A stretch of 24,554 nucleotides of DNA. Origin: W11650 sp963550755 (lineage in GTDB: Bacteria > Bacillota > Clostridia > Lachnospirales > Vallitaleaceae). Shown here in pieces: positions 7,941-14,620 of the stretch. A program made the position numbers and the translations under genes. The stretch covers positions 1-24,554 of the forward strand of contig CAUVDV010000013.1 in the NCBI GenBank assembly GCA_963550755.1, read 5' to 3'. Position 1 is the first letter of the stretch. Each line of letters starts with the position of its first letter. The notes beneath the pieces are model-generated. The model had not been told where the DNA came from, searched no databases, and saw only the letters and a program-made list of their open reading frames with translations.

Positions 7941-8273
7941 ATGCGAAAGGAGCCGGCGGAAATGGAAGAAAAAAGGATATGGCCAAAGGCCGAAAAGCCA
8001 AAGATAAAAAAAGCGGCCGCCATTCGTTATGACACGAAGGACGTAGCGCCGACTTTAATCGCCAAAGGAGCGGGCGTAGTAGCGGACAATATTATCCAAG
8101 CCGCTGAAAAAGAAAATATTGCGGTGGTTGAAAATAAAGAGCTGGTGGAAGAACTAAGCCGAATTGAATTGGGCGACCATATTCCGCCGGAATTATATCA
8201 AATCGTGGCCGAGGTTTTGATTTTTGTATCTGACTTAGATGAGCTGCGGGCCAAAACGGAAAGATTGCGATGA
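7941..8273 (+). CDS. FlhB C-terminal-domain-like protein (YlqH type, EscU/YscU/FlhB switch family)
   Basis: This 110-residue protein matches the cytoplasmic tail of FlhB, the export-apparatus switch of flagellar type III secretion, without the membrane half. The core AAAIRYDTKDVAPTLIAKGAG, the following VVENKELVEELSRIELGDHIPPELYQIVAEVL and the length fit YlqH-type paralogues. The autocleavage motif NPTH, which in FlhB precedes AIRYD, is replaced by Lys-Ala-Ala, so self-cleavage is not expected. ATG 7941 follows AAAGGA at a good distance; ATG 7962 is an alternative with its own AAAGGAG. It overlaps yraN by four bases (ATGA). It probably works with the upstream FliK-like protein, since FlhB and FliK interact, but the role is unproven. 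Confidence 0.8.
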   Translation: MRKEPAEMEEKRIWPKAEKPKIKKAAAIRYDTKDVAPTLIAKGAGVVADNIIQAAEKENIAVVENKELVEELSRIELGDHIPPELYQIVAEVLIFVSDLDELRAKTERLR

Positions 8274-8677
8274 CAGATGAGAAAAAGTCCAAGCCGGCAA
8301 AAATAGAGAAAATAGCGAAAACAGAGAAAATAACGGTAAGCAGTGTCAGCAAAGGCCGGATTTATGAGGATCGGGCGGCTGAGTATCTAAAGACGCGGGG
8401 TTATCAAATCAGGGAGCGAAATTTCCGTTGTTTTTACGGCGAGATTGATTTAATTGCCCAAAAGGGAAATGATTTGTTTTTTATTGAGGTTAAGGGCCAA
8501 AAGCAGGATTATCAGGCGGAAATGAAAATTAACCGCGCTAAGCGGCAGAGGATTTTAGCGGCTTCGGCGGAGTATTTGCGCCGGCAAAACCTATGGCGGG
8601 ATTACGCGGTTCATTATGATGTGGTGATTGTGACAGGCAGTCAAATTCGTTATTATGCCGATGCGTTTGAGTGGTGA
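8270..8677 (+). CDS. yraN: YraN / UPF0102 family endonuclease-fold protein
   Basis: This 135-residue protein carries the UPF0102 pattern: GRIYEDRAAEYLKTRGYQI followed by RNFRCFYGEIDLIAQ and LFFIEVKG. The residues E-x(n)-GEIDLI-x(n)-EVK form a restriction-endonuclease-like metal site, suggesting a nuclease or resolvase-related activity, although the biochemical function of the family is poorly defined. The N-terminal 25 residues are a Lys-rich extension not needed for the fold. It is coupled by an ATGA overlap to the FlhB-like gene and closes the rnhB cluster. The UPF0102 core is complete and of normal length. Confidence 0.9.
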   Translation: MTDEKKSKPAKIEKIAKTEKITVSSVSKGRIYEDRAAEYLKTRGYQIRERNFRCFYGEIDLIAQKGNDLFFIEVKGQKQDYQAEMKINRAKRQRILAASAEYLRRQNLWRDYAVHYDVVIVTGSQIRYYADAFEW

Positions 8678-9204
8678 AAATACTGGCTCCGATGAAGTTA
8701 GCGGAATGGATTATAGGTGGATCGCTCATCTGGCGAAAACAAAGTTTTGACGGGATAAGTTCAGGGATAGTAGGTAGTAGGTTCAAGGAGTAATAGAAAG
8801 CCAGTCACCTATTGATTGAGCATTTGCTTACAACTCGCGCCCTGGCGGGCACTTCGGACAGTTGAATTGCATGCTCAATCAATAAATAGGTTCCGGCCCA
8901 AAAGAGTAATGCGGATTTTTTAGGGCGGGCAATAATTTTTTAAGCTGGTTTTAAATAGGTTGTCCGACTGCGGTATGAAGATGCGGACGGTGTTTTGATT
9001 AGTTTAAGTTTGGTATGCAGGCAGGAGTGGATGCGCTTTATGCGTGGACGGCCGAAAACGGAACTTATGTTCGAAAATTGAGCAGAATGGAACTCGAAAA
9101 TTAAATGTGTTGCAAGTAGAGTGTGCCAAATGAGAAACATGGATACTGTTTATGGTTTGACGTTCACAAAGCGTTTGCAAAATGAACATTATAAAAGGAG
9201 TAAA
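8678..9204. other. Long non-coding gap between yraN and pgeF
   Basis: These 527 bases have no frame with a credible start and ribosome site. The gap holds a large inverted repeat (8807-8891), a smaller GTCCG/CGGAC pair (8962-8966 / 8984-8988) and several T-runs. I see no tRNA, T-box or riboswitch core. It could be a decayed gene or a repeat-derived spacer. Confidence 0.6.
8807..8891. repeat. Long inverted repeat with nested hairpins
   Basis: TATTGATTGAGCAT (8810-8823) is perfectly complementary to ATGCTCAATCAATA (8871-8884). After a four-base bulge the stem extends by ACC/GGT (8807-8809 / 8889-8891). Inside, CAACT (8831-8835) pairs with AGTTG (8860-8864) and GCCC (8839-8842) with GGGC (8847-8850). 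The nested cruciform looks like a structured RNA or a small palindromic mobile remnant. No poly-T tract follows directly. Confidence 0.6.
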
Positions 9205-10020
9205 ATGAAATACGAGAAAAAAGAAGTTTTACAATTTGATTTGCTGCTTGATTATACTGGTATTGTTCACGGAATGAACACCAGACTGGGCGGGGTCAGC
9301 AGCGGTGTTTATGCCAGTATGAATATGGGTTGGGGACTGGGCGATGAGCCGGAAAATGTGCGGGAAAATTACCGCCGTTTTGCTGCGGTGCTTGGTTTTC
9401 CGGCGGAAAGTTATACTTTTTCCGATCAGGTTCATCAAACAAAAATTGCGCATATTACCAAAGCTGACGCAGGCAATGGCTTTTTATTTCCGAAAAAAGA
9501 GGAACTAAAGGGAGTTGACGGTTTGCTGACGAAGGAACGGGGCGCGGCGCTGACGATTTTTTCGGCGGACTGCGTACCGCTTCTTTTTTATGACCCGAAG
9601 CAGCGGGTAATTGGCGCGGCTCATTCCGGCTGGCGGGGAACGGTCCAGGATATTGGCGGAGAAATGATTCGACAGATGACGGAGCATTATGGCTGCCGGC
9701 CGGAAGATATTTTGGTCGGACTGGGTGCTTGTATCAGTAAAGAAAATTTTGAAGTTGGCGAAGATGTAAAAAAAGAATTTGAAAAGAATGGGAAATATGA
9801 TATACTAAGCGAGGTATTTTCCCCCAAGGGAAATGGAAAATATCTTTTGGATTTGCGCAGCTATATTGCTTTTGCTTTAAAGAGCAAGGGCGTTTTGCCG
9901 GAGCATATGGAGATTGCGACCGAATGCACTTATGGGCAGCCAGAGCTTTTCTTTTCTCACCGCCGCAGCGGTTTGCAGCGCGGCTCGCATATTAGTGTGA
10001 TATATCTGAAACAAAGTTAA
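9205..10020 (+). CDS. pgeF: Peptidoglycan editing factor PgeF (YfiH / multicopper-laccase-fold domain)
   Basis: PgeF-family proteins remove misincorporated amino acids from peptidoglycan precursors; homologues also show purine nucleoside phosphorylase or adenosine deaminase activity. I start at ATG 9205 because AAAAGGAG (9193-9200) lies just upstream; the frame is open to 9121, but those extra 28 codons have no ribosome site. The 271-residue length is typical. The zinc-binding triad is intact: His77 in SDQVHQT, Cys123 in FSADCVPLL and His140 in AAHSGWRGT. The C-terminus has TECTYG...ELFFSHRRSG as in the family. The gene stands alone between two long non-coding gaps. Confidence 0.9.
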   Translation: MKYEKKEVLQFDLLLDYTGIVHGMNTRLGGVSSGVYASMNMGWGLGDEPENVRENYRRFAAVLGFPAESYTFSDQVHQTKIAHITKADAGNGFLFPKKEELKGVDGLLTKERGAALTIFSADCVPLLFYDPKQRVIGAAHSGWRGTVQDIGGEMIRQMTEHYGCRPEDILVGLGACISKENFEVGEDVKKEFEKNGKYDILSEVFSPKGNGKYLLDLRSYIAFALKSKGVLPEHMEIATECTYGQPELFFSHRRSGLQRGSHISVIYLKQS

Positions 10021-10381
10021 AGATGAAGAAGAAGCAAAAATATGTGGATTATAAAATGCTGTCGGCATAAGCGCAAGATGATAGATTAACCGGCTAAAAG
10101 CCAAAAACATGCGTAAGCGGCCATTTTTAGGGAAAAATACGCAGTTTATAAATGCGGTCAGCAGAAGCGCGAGGGCGCACATGGAGTGATCCGCCAGAGA
10201 ATAATAAGGCTAAAGCTGAAACTTTTTATAAGGATTATAAATGCTTTCACTAAGAGCGCCAAGCTGAAATGTGCGGCAATTTGATAATAATATAACAGAC
10301 TAAAAGACTGAGATTTAAGCGGAACGTCTGACCAAGGGATTTATACTAATATTTATTTCATAACACGAAAGAGGAAACACT
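10021..10381. other. Non-coding gap between pgeF and der, with degenerate repeats
   Basis: The 361 bases contain three related segments beginning GGATTATAAAATGCT (10046), GTTTATAAATGC (10144) and GGATTATAAATGCT (10232). Each is followed by a purine-rich AAGCGC/GAGCGC word about 15-20 bases on. Spacing is 98 and 88 bases. They may be a worn tandem duplication. A TATACT box (10342-10347) before der has no convincing -35 partner. Confidence 0.45.
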
Positions 10382-11704
10382 ATGGGAAAACCAATCGTAG
10401 CGGTAGTTGGCCGGCCGAATGTAGGAAAATCAACTTTATTTAATTATTTGGCGGGAAAACGAATTTCCATTGTTCAGGATACGCCGGGCGTGACCCGTGA
10501 TCGGATTTATGCCGATACGGAATGGCTGGGACATGCTTTTACTTTGATTGATACAGGCGGACTGGAATTATCCAGCAGCGATACGCTCTTAAAGCATATT
10601 CGGGCGCAGGCGGAAATTGCCATTGATTTGGCTGATGTCATCTTATTCATTGCTGACGGCCGGGCCGGGGTAACGGACGCTGATTATGAAGTGGCCAATC
10701 TTCTTAGGAAAAGCAAAAAGCCGATTGTTTTATGTGTCAATAAGGTGGATAGTTTTCAAAAACAGGCCAATGATATTTATGAATTTTATAATTTGGGCTT
10801 AGGCGAGCCGATTCCGGTTTCAGCCGCTAATCAGCAGGGCTTCGGCGAGCTTTTGGATGCTGTTACCGCTTATTTTACGCATAGCGAAAAGAGCCAGGAA
10901 GAGGAATATCCGTCGGTCGCGCTGGTCGGCAAGCCCAATGTCGGCAAGTCCAGCCTGCTTAATCAGCTGCTGGGCGAGGAACGTTCCATCGTGTCGGACG
11001 TAGCCGGCACGACCAGGGATTCGATTGACTCGGTCGTTACCTATAACCATACCAAGTATATTTTTACCGATACGGCCGGACTGCGCCGCAAAAACAAGGT
11101 CACCGGCGAGATTGAAAAATACAGTATTATCCGCACGGTGGCGGCGGTGGAAAAATCAGATATTACGCTGCTGATGATTGACGCCACCGAGGGCTTGACC
11201 GAACAGGACGCCAAGATTGCCGGTATCGCGCATGACCGGGGCAAGGGTATCATCATTGCCGTTAATAAATGGGACGCGATTGAAAAAGATGATAAAACCA
11301 TGAAACGTTTTGAGGAGGATATTCAGCGGACGTTATCTTACTTAGACTATGCGCCGCGGGTGTTTATTTCGGCGAAAACCGGTCAAAGAATGCATCGCTT
11401 GTTTGAAACGATTGAAGCAGTCGTGCAAAATCAAAACTTAAGGGTGGCTACCGGCGTTTTAAATGAAGTTCTCTATGACGCGATGGCGATGAATCAGCCG
11501 CCGGCTGATAAGGGCAACCGGCTGAAGATTTTTTACGCGACGCAGGTAGGCGTTAAGCCGCCGACTTTTGTCCTTTTTATCAATGATCGGGAATTAATGC
11601 ATTTTTCTTATCAGCGTTACATTGAAAATAAATTCAGGGAAGCTTTTGGTTTTCAGGGAACTTCTTTGCGTTTCGTCTTGAAGGAAAGGAAGAAAAATGA
11701 TTAA
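10382..11704 (+). CDS. der: Ribosome biogenesis GTPase Der (EngA)
   Basis: Der is an essential GTPase needed for 50S ribosomal subunit maturation. The 440-residue protein has the diagnostic tandem pair of G domains followed by a KH-like domain. The first domain shows GRPNVGKSTLFN, DTPGVTRDR, DTGGLEL and NKVD; the second shows GKPNVGKSSLLN, DVAGTTRDSID, DTAGLRR and NKWD. The C-terminal KH-like part (about residues 350-435) ends in a Lys/Arg-rich tail. A GAGGAAA ribosome site precedes ATG. The last eight bases overlap plsY, a Firmicute arrangement linking ribosome assembly and phospholipid synthesis genes. All GTP-binding motifs are intact. Confidence 0.97.
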   Translation: MGKPIVAVVGRPNVGKSTLFNYLAGKRISIVQDTPGVTRDRIYADTEWLGHAFTLIDTGGLELSSSDTLLKHIRAQAEIAIDLADVILFIADGRAGVTDADYEVANLLRKSKKPIVLCVNKVDSFQKQANDIYEFYNLGLGEPIPVSAANQQGFGELLDAVTAYFTHSEKSQEEEYPSVALVGKPNVGKSSLLNQLLGEERSIVSDVAGTTRDSIDSVVTYNHTKYIFTDTAGLRRKNKVTGEIEKYSIIRTVAAVEKSDITLLMIDATEGLTEQDAKIAGIAHDRGKGIIIAVNKWDAIEKDDKTMKRFEEDIQRTLSYLDYAPRVFISAKTGQRMHRLFETIEAVVQNQNLRVATGVLNEVLYDAMAMNQPPADKGNRLKIFYATQVGVKPPTFVLFINDRELMHFSYQRYIENKFREAFGFQGTSLRFVLKERKKND

Positions 11705-12299
11705 ACTGTTTCTGGCGCTGCTGGCCGGTTATTTGGCCGGTTGTTTTCAGACGGCATATATTGTCGGCAAAAAGAACCGGCATATTGATATTCGGCAGTA
11801 TGGTTCAGGCAATGCCGGAACCACCAATGCGCTGCGGGTTATGGGGTTAAAGCTGGGACTTTTGACCTTTGCCGGCGATTTTTTAAAAGCTTTTTTGACG
11901 GTTTCGATTGTTTGGCTTTTAACAAAAGATTTGATTTTAACGATGACTGCCGGCTTTGGTGTCATTCTTGGCCATGATTTTCCGGTATTTTTAAACTTTC
12001 GGGGCGGCAAGGGAATTGCTTCAACGATGGGCATTGCCTTTGCCCTGGATTACCGGCTAGGTTTACTTTGCCTGGTGATTATGATTGCAGTCATTGCCGT
12101 TAGCCGATATGTGTCCTTGGCATCGCTTCTTTTGTGCGTTTGCCTGCCGATTGGCTTTTATTTCTGGCAAAAGCCGGCCGCCGCGGAAATGGCCTTGGCT
12201 GTGGGAATTGCTTTGCTTGGCATTTTTCAGCATCGGCAAAATATAAAACGCCTGCTCAGCGGATCAGAAAATAAGATCAGCTTTGGCGGGAAAAAATAA
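11697..12299 (+). CDS. plsY: Glycerol-3-phosphate acyltransferase PlsY
   Basis: PlsY is a membrane enzyme that transfers the acyl group from acyl-phosphate to glycerol-3-phosphate, the first step of phospholipid synthesis. The 200-residue, mostly hydrophobic protein has about five membrane segments and the three family motifs: GSGNAGTTNALRVMG (about residues 36-50), then HDFPVFLNFRGGKGIAST (about residues 93-110), which forms the phosphate-binding glycine loop, and a C-terminal HRQNIKRLLSG. The start overlaps the end of der by eight bases, and the ribosome site AAGGAAAGG lies within der. Length is normal. Confidence 0.95.
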   Translation: MIKLFLALLAGYLAGCFQTAYIVGKKNRHIDIRQYGSGNAGTTNALRVMGLKLGLLTFAGDFLKAFLTVSIVWLLTKDLILTMTAGFGVILGHDFPVFLNFRGGKGIASTMGIAFALDYRLGLLCLVIMIAVIAVSRYVSLASLLLCVCLPIGFYFWQKPAAAEMALAVGIALLGIFQHRQNIKRLLSGSENKISFGGKK

Positions 12300-12337
12300 A
12301 TTGACTGAAGGGTCTATACAACCCGGAAAGGAACAAC

Positions 12338-12796
12338 ATGAAAGAAAAGAACTATACGAAGGTATGGGGCGATACTGTCTTTCTGCCGGAGCTGGTGTGC
12401 GCGGCGGTAATTGGTATTGCAGTCACTATGGGCTTTTACGGAGTCATTTTTTATTTGCTGACTAGGCTAACCAGCCTTTCTGCCAGCATTGCCAGCGGTT
12501 ATGCTTTAATGGGCGGAATTGCCGGTTGCTTTCTTAGCGGGATCATTACCGGCCGCAGTTTTCGGCCGAAACGGATGGTCATTGAGGGCACCGAGGAAAT
12601 GGAACTGGAAAAGATTTTAGCTGAAGCCGGCACTTCAGCTGAGGTGGAAGCCAAGCTCTTAGCCAAAGAAGATAAAGAAACGCTTCAGGAACTGGAATCC
12701 CTAAAGCTGTACAGTTTGCTCCGCCTGATTCCTAAGGATTCTCCTAATTATAAACCGCAGTATGACAAAGAAGCGGAAAGGGGGGATCAGAAATGA
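12338..12796 (+). CDS. Small membrane subunit paired with a TctA-like permease (unrecognised family)
   Basis: I do not recognise this 152-residue protein. It has two hydrophobic segments (about residues 16-45 and 51-75, the second Gly-rich) followed by a charged, Glu/Lys-rich cytoplasmic tail of about 75 residues. It overlaps the downstream TctA-like gene by four bases (ATGA), so the two are co-translated and likely form one complex. In classical tripartite tricarboxylate transporters the small membrane partner is TctB with four membrane segments; this protein is different in layout but could hold the same place. An AAAGGAA ribosome site precedes ATG. Confidence 0.7.
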   Translation: MKEKNYTKVWGDTVFLPELVCAAVIGIAVTMGFYGVIFYLLTRLTSLSASIASGYALMGGIAGCFLSGIITGRSFRPKRMVIEGTEEMELEKILAEAGTSAEVEAKLLAKEDKETLQELESLKLYSLLRLIPKDSPNYKPQYDKEAERGDQK

Positions 12797-14148
12797 TCAG
12801 CGCCGGATTGATTTTGCAGGCATTTTTATTTTCTCTGGTAGGCGGTATTTTATTTTCGGTGATTGGCGTGATTCCGGGAACGGACGAAACGGCAACCATG
12901 GCGCCTTTAACTTTAATTTTGGTGCTTTTGGGTGTTTCGCCGGTGGTTTTGTTCGCGTGGTTTATCGGTATTACGGTAGCAATGCAGATTACGCACACGA
13001 TTCCAACGGCCATGACGGCGCTGCCCGGCAGTACGATGGCCGTGCCGATGATCCAATACTGCCGAACGGCCAAAGCGCTGGGCGTACCGCATGTGATTAT
13101 GCGGAAAATGGCGGCCGCGTCATTGATTGGCTCTTTGGTGGCCGTCCCGGTGTCGATTGGTTTTGCTATGCTGTTAGCGCCGCTGGGCGAGTTGATTAAG
13201 CCCTATATCGGATTGATTTTTACTTTAGGGGCGATTTTTATTGCCTATATGTCCAAAGCCAAGTGGGGAGCGATCTTAGGCTTGGTGCCGTATGCTTTTT
13301 TTATTCAGGGGCTTCAGCGGCTGGCGCAGGAGGGAGTCGGCAAAAGCTTATTTATTTCTATTTTTATGGGCATTACGATTGGCCCGATGATCGCTGAAAT
13401 TTTTAATGTATTTGTGCCGGAAATTCGCAAATCCCAGGAGACCGGAGAGTTGTCCAAGGTTTATTTGGCGCCCGAGCCGGATCGGAAAATGGGCTTTTTC
13501 CCCAATCCTTTCCGTCAGTTTTCCGCCGGGCAAAAAAATAAAATCTTAGCCGCCTCCGCCATTTCAGCTTGTACCTTTACTTTTTCGCCGGTGGGAATGA
13601 CGGTGCTGTTGGGTGAGCTTTTAGCCGGGAAAAAGGAAATTTACCAAAAAACCATGCTGACCGCCGGGATCCAAGACGCGGTTACTAACGCCACCTACAT
13701 CGGCGAGCTGATTATTCCGCTTTTGGCCTTTGGCCTGCCGCTTTCGCCGGTGGCTTTAGGGCCTGCCGCGCCGCTTTTTAACGCGCCGCCGGTCTTTACG
13801 ACTGACCCGGTGATGAACTTGCATAATTTTTTAAGCTGGTCGGATTATTTGATTTATGGGCTGATCGGAATCGTCGGCGGGGCGGCTTTTGCTTATCCGC
13901 TGGCCATGACCAAGGCCAGAAGCTGGACGGAGAAAATGCTGCGCTATGTCAGCCATGAAGCGCTGATTGGTTCTTTTTTGGGACTGGTCTTTATGCTGGC
14001 CTTTTATGAAGCCGGCGTTTTGGGAATTGCCATTACCTTATCGGTAGCGCTGTTCAGCGGGATTTTAAATAACCGTTTCGGGATGCATACCGGCGTGCTG
14101 TTCATGGGATTTTATGCTTCTAGTTTTATTACCGGGCTTTTTTTGTAG
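12793..14148 (+). CDS. TctA-like tripartite tricarboxylate transporter permease, divergent
   Basis: The 451-residue product is a polytopic membrane protein with about ten to twelve hydrophobic segments. It resembles the TctA family: an N-terminal GVIPGTDETATMAPLTL, matching the position of the usual G-x-x-PG-x-G pattern, and a second re-entrant-like ALPGSTMAVPMIQYCRTAKALG. TctA proteins move carboxylates into the cell using a periplasmic or lipoprotein binding protein TctC. No TctC is found next to it here, and the motif residues are altered, so substrate and even the need for a binding protein are open. It forms a two-gene operon with the preceding small membrane protein. Confidence 0.75.
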   Translation: MISAGLILQAFLFSLVGGILFSVIGVIPGTDETATMAPLTLILVLLGVSPVVLFAWFIGITVAMQITHTIPTAMTALPGSTMAVPMIQYCRTAKALGVPHVIMRKMAAASLIGSLVAVPVSIGFAMLLAPLGELIKPYIGLIFTLGAIFIAYMSKAKWGAILGLVPYAFFIQGLQRLAQEGVGKSLFISIFMGITIGPMIAEIFNVFVPEIRKSQETGELSKVYLAPEPDRKMGFFPNPFRQFSAGQKNKILAASAISACTFTFSPVGMTVLLGELLAGKKEIYQKTMLTAGIQDAVTNATYIGELIIPLLAFGLPLSPVALGPAAPLFNAPPVFTTDPVMNLHNFLSWSDYLIYGLIGIVGGAAFAYPLAMTKARSWTEKMLRYVSHEALIGSFLGLVFMLAFYEAGVLGIAITLSVALFSGILNNRFGMHTGVLFMGFYASSFITGLFL

Positions 14149-14229
14149 AATAGGGGCCTTAATTGACTGGCGGCTAATTGCTTATTTTTTTCTTGAGAGC
14201 GGGCGCTAAGCATTAATAATTTTCCCCTC

Positions 14230-14257
14230 TTGACAAATGCCGAAAATCATGTATACT
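14230..14257 (+). promoter_or_regulatory. Promoter of the attenuated trp-type transporter operon
   Basis: A perfect -35 box TTGACA (14230-14235) and -10 box TATACT (14252-14257) are separated by 16 bases. Predicted transcription starts near 14264, about 90 bases before the leader peptide and 357 before the first structural gene. Confidence 0.85.
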
Positions 14258-14353
14258 AACTTCAATGTTTTATTTTTTCGGATGTTTTTTAGGAAAAATA
14301 AGCAGTCAGTAAACCAAAGCAGCCACAGCAATTTTAGCGGAAAGGAGTTAAGA

Positions 14354-14425
14354 ATGAAACGGTATCTTAGACAAGTCGATCAAGTGAAATACTGGCAAAG
14401 CACTGGATACAGGTTGTATTCTTAA
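14354..14425 (+). CDS. Attenuator leader peptide (23 residues, Tyr-Trp stall site)
   Basis: A short frame begins at ATG 14354 behind a strong AAAGGAG (14341-14347, six-base spacing) and ends at TAA 14423-14425. It encodes 23 residues with Tyr at positions 4, 13, 19 and 22 and the only Trp at 14, giving the pair Tyr13-Trp14 (codons 14390-14395). Directly after the Trp codon lies CAAAGCAC, which pairs downstream, and the frame is followed by mutually exclusive hairpins and a terminator. This is the design of an amino-acid-sensing leader peptide. The product itself need not be functional. A longer in-frame ATG at 14237 lies upstream of the predicted transcription start and is excluded. Confidence 0.8.
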   Translation: MKRYLRQVDQVKYWQSTGYRLYS

Positions 14426-14528
14426 CGTGCTTTGTTTTGGCGCATAGATACAGCCGGAAAAGAAACTGTATCTATGTGGAAAGCCTTAATTCGTTTACTC
14501 GCCACATAGAAAACTATGTGGCTTTTTT
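14396..14528 (+). promoter_or_regulatory. Peptide-leader transcription attenuator with terminator
   Basis: Segments: I CAAAGCAC (14396-14403) pairs with GTGCTTTG (14427-14434). A GGTTGTAT (14412-14419) pairs with ATACAGCC (14448-14455). B CATAGATACAG (14443-14453) pairs perfectly with C CTGTATCTATG (14466-14476). C also holds CTATGTGG (14472-14479), which pairs with D CCACATAG (14502-14509) as antiterminator. D alternatively pairs with E CTATGTGG (14514-14521) as terminator (GCCACATAG-AAAA-CTATGTGGC plus six T). B:C with D:E means stop; A:B with C:D means read-through. A ribosome held at Trp14 would leave A free, so low charged tRNA-Trp should open the operon. Pairings are seen directly; the mechanism is inferred. 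Confidence 0.82.
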
Positions 14529-14620
14529 CTTGCCGAAAATTGCCGATCGGCGGAAGCGGCGCTGGGGACGACATTGCTATGGACGAAAAAATGACAAAAA
14601 TAACGAGGAAGGAGAACACT

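Noticed and set aside
9121..9204. 28-codon extension of pgeF
   Set aside because: The frame is open, but no ribosome site precedes 9121; AAAAGGAG fixes the start at 9205, and the family starts there.
9877..10182. 101-residue reverse-strand frame at the pgeF end
   Set aside because: Half of it is a pgeF shadow and the rest covers the degenerate repeats; no start signal.
12762..13199. 145-residue forward frame overlapping the TctA-like gene
   Set aside because: Low-complexity Gly/Arg/Asp composition typical of an out-of-frame translation of a membrane protein gene.
14237..14425. A 62-residue frame including the leader peptide
   Set aside because: Its ATG lies between the -35 and -10 boxes, upstream of the predicted transcription start. 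The AAAGGAG before 14354 marks the real start.
14516..14620. N-terminal extension of the TrpX-like protein
   Set aside because: The extension begins inside the terminator stem and would bury the lipoprotein signal. ATG 14621 has the ribosome site.
14149..14620. T-box riboswitch, expected for Trp transporter operons
   Set aside because: I could not find the T-box consensus (AGGGTGGNACCGCG) or a matching specifier stem. The pairings fit a peptide attenuator instead.
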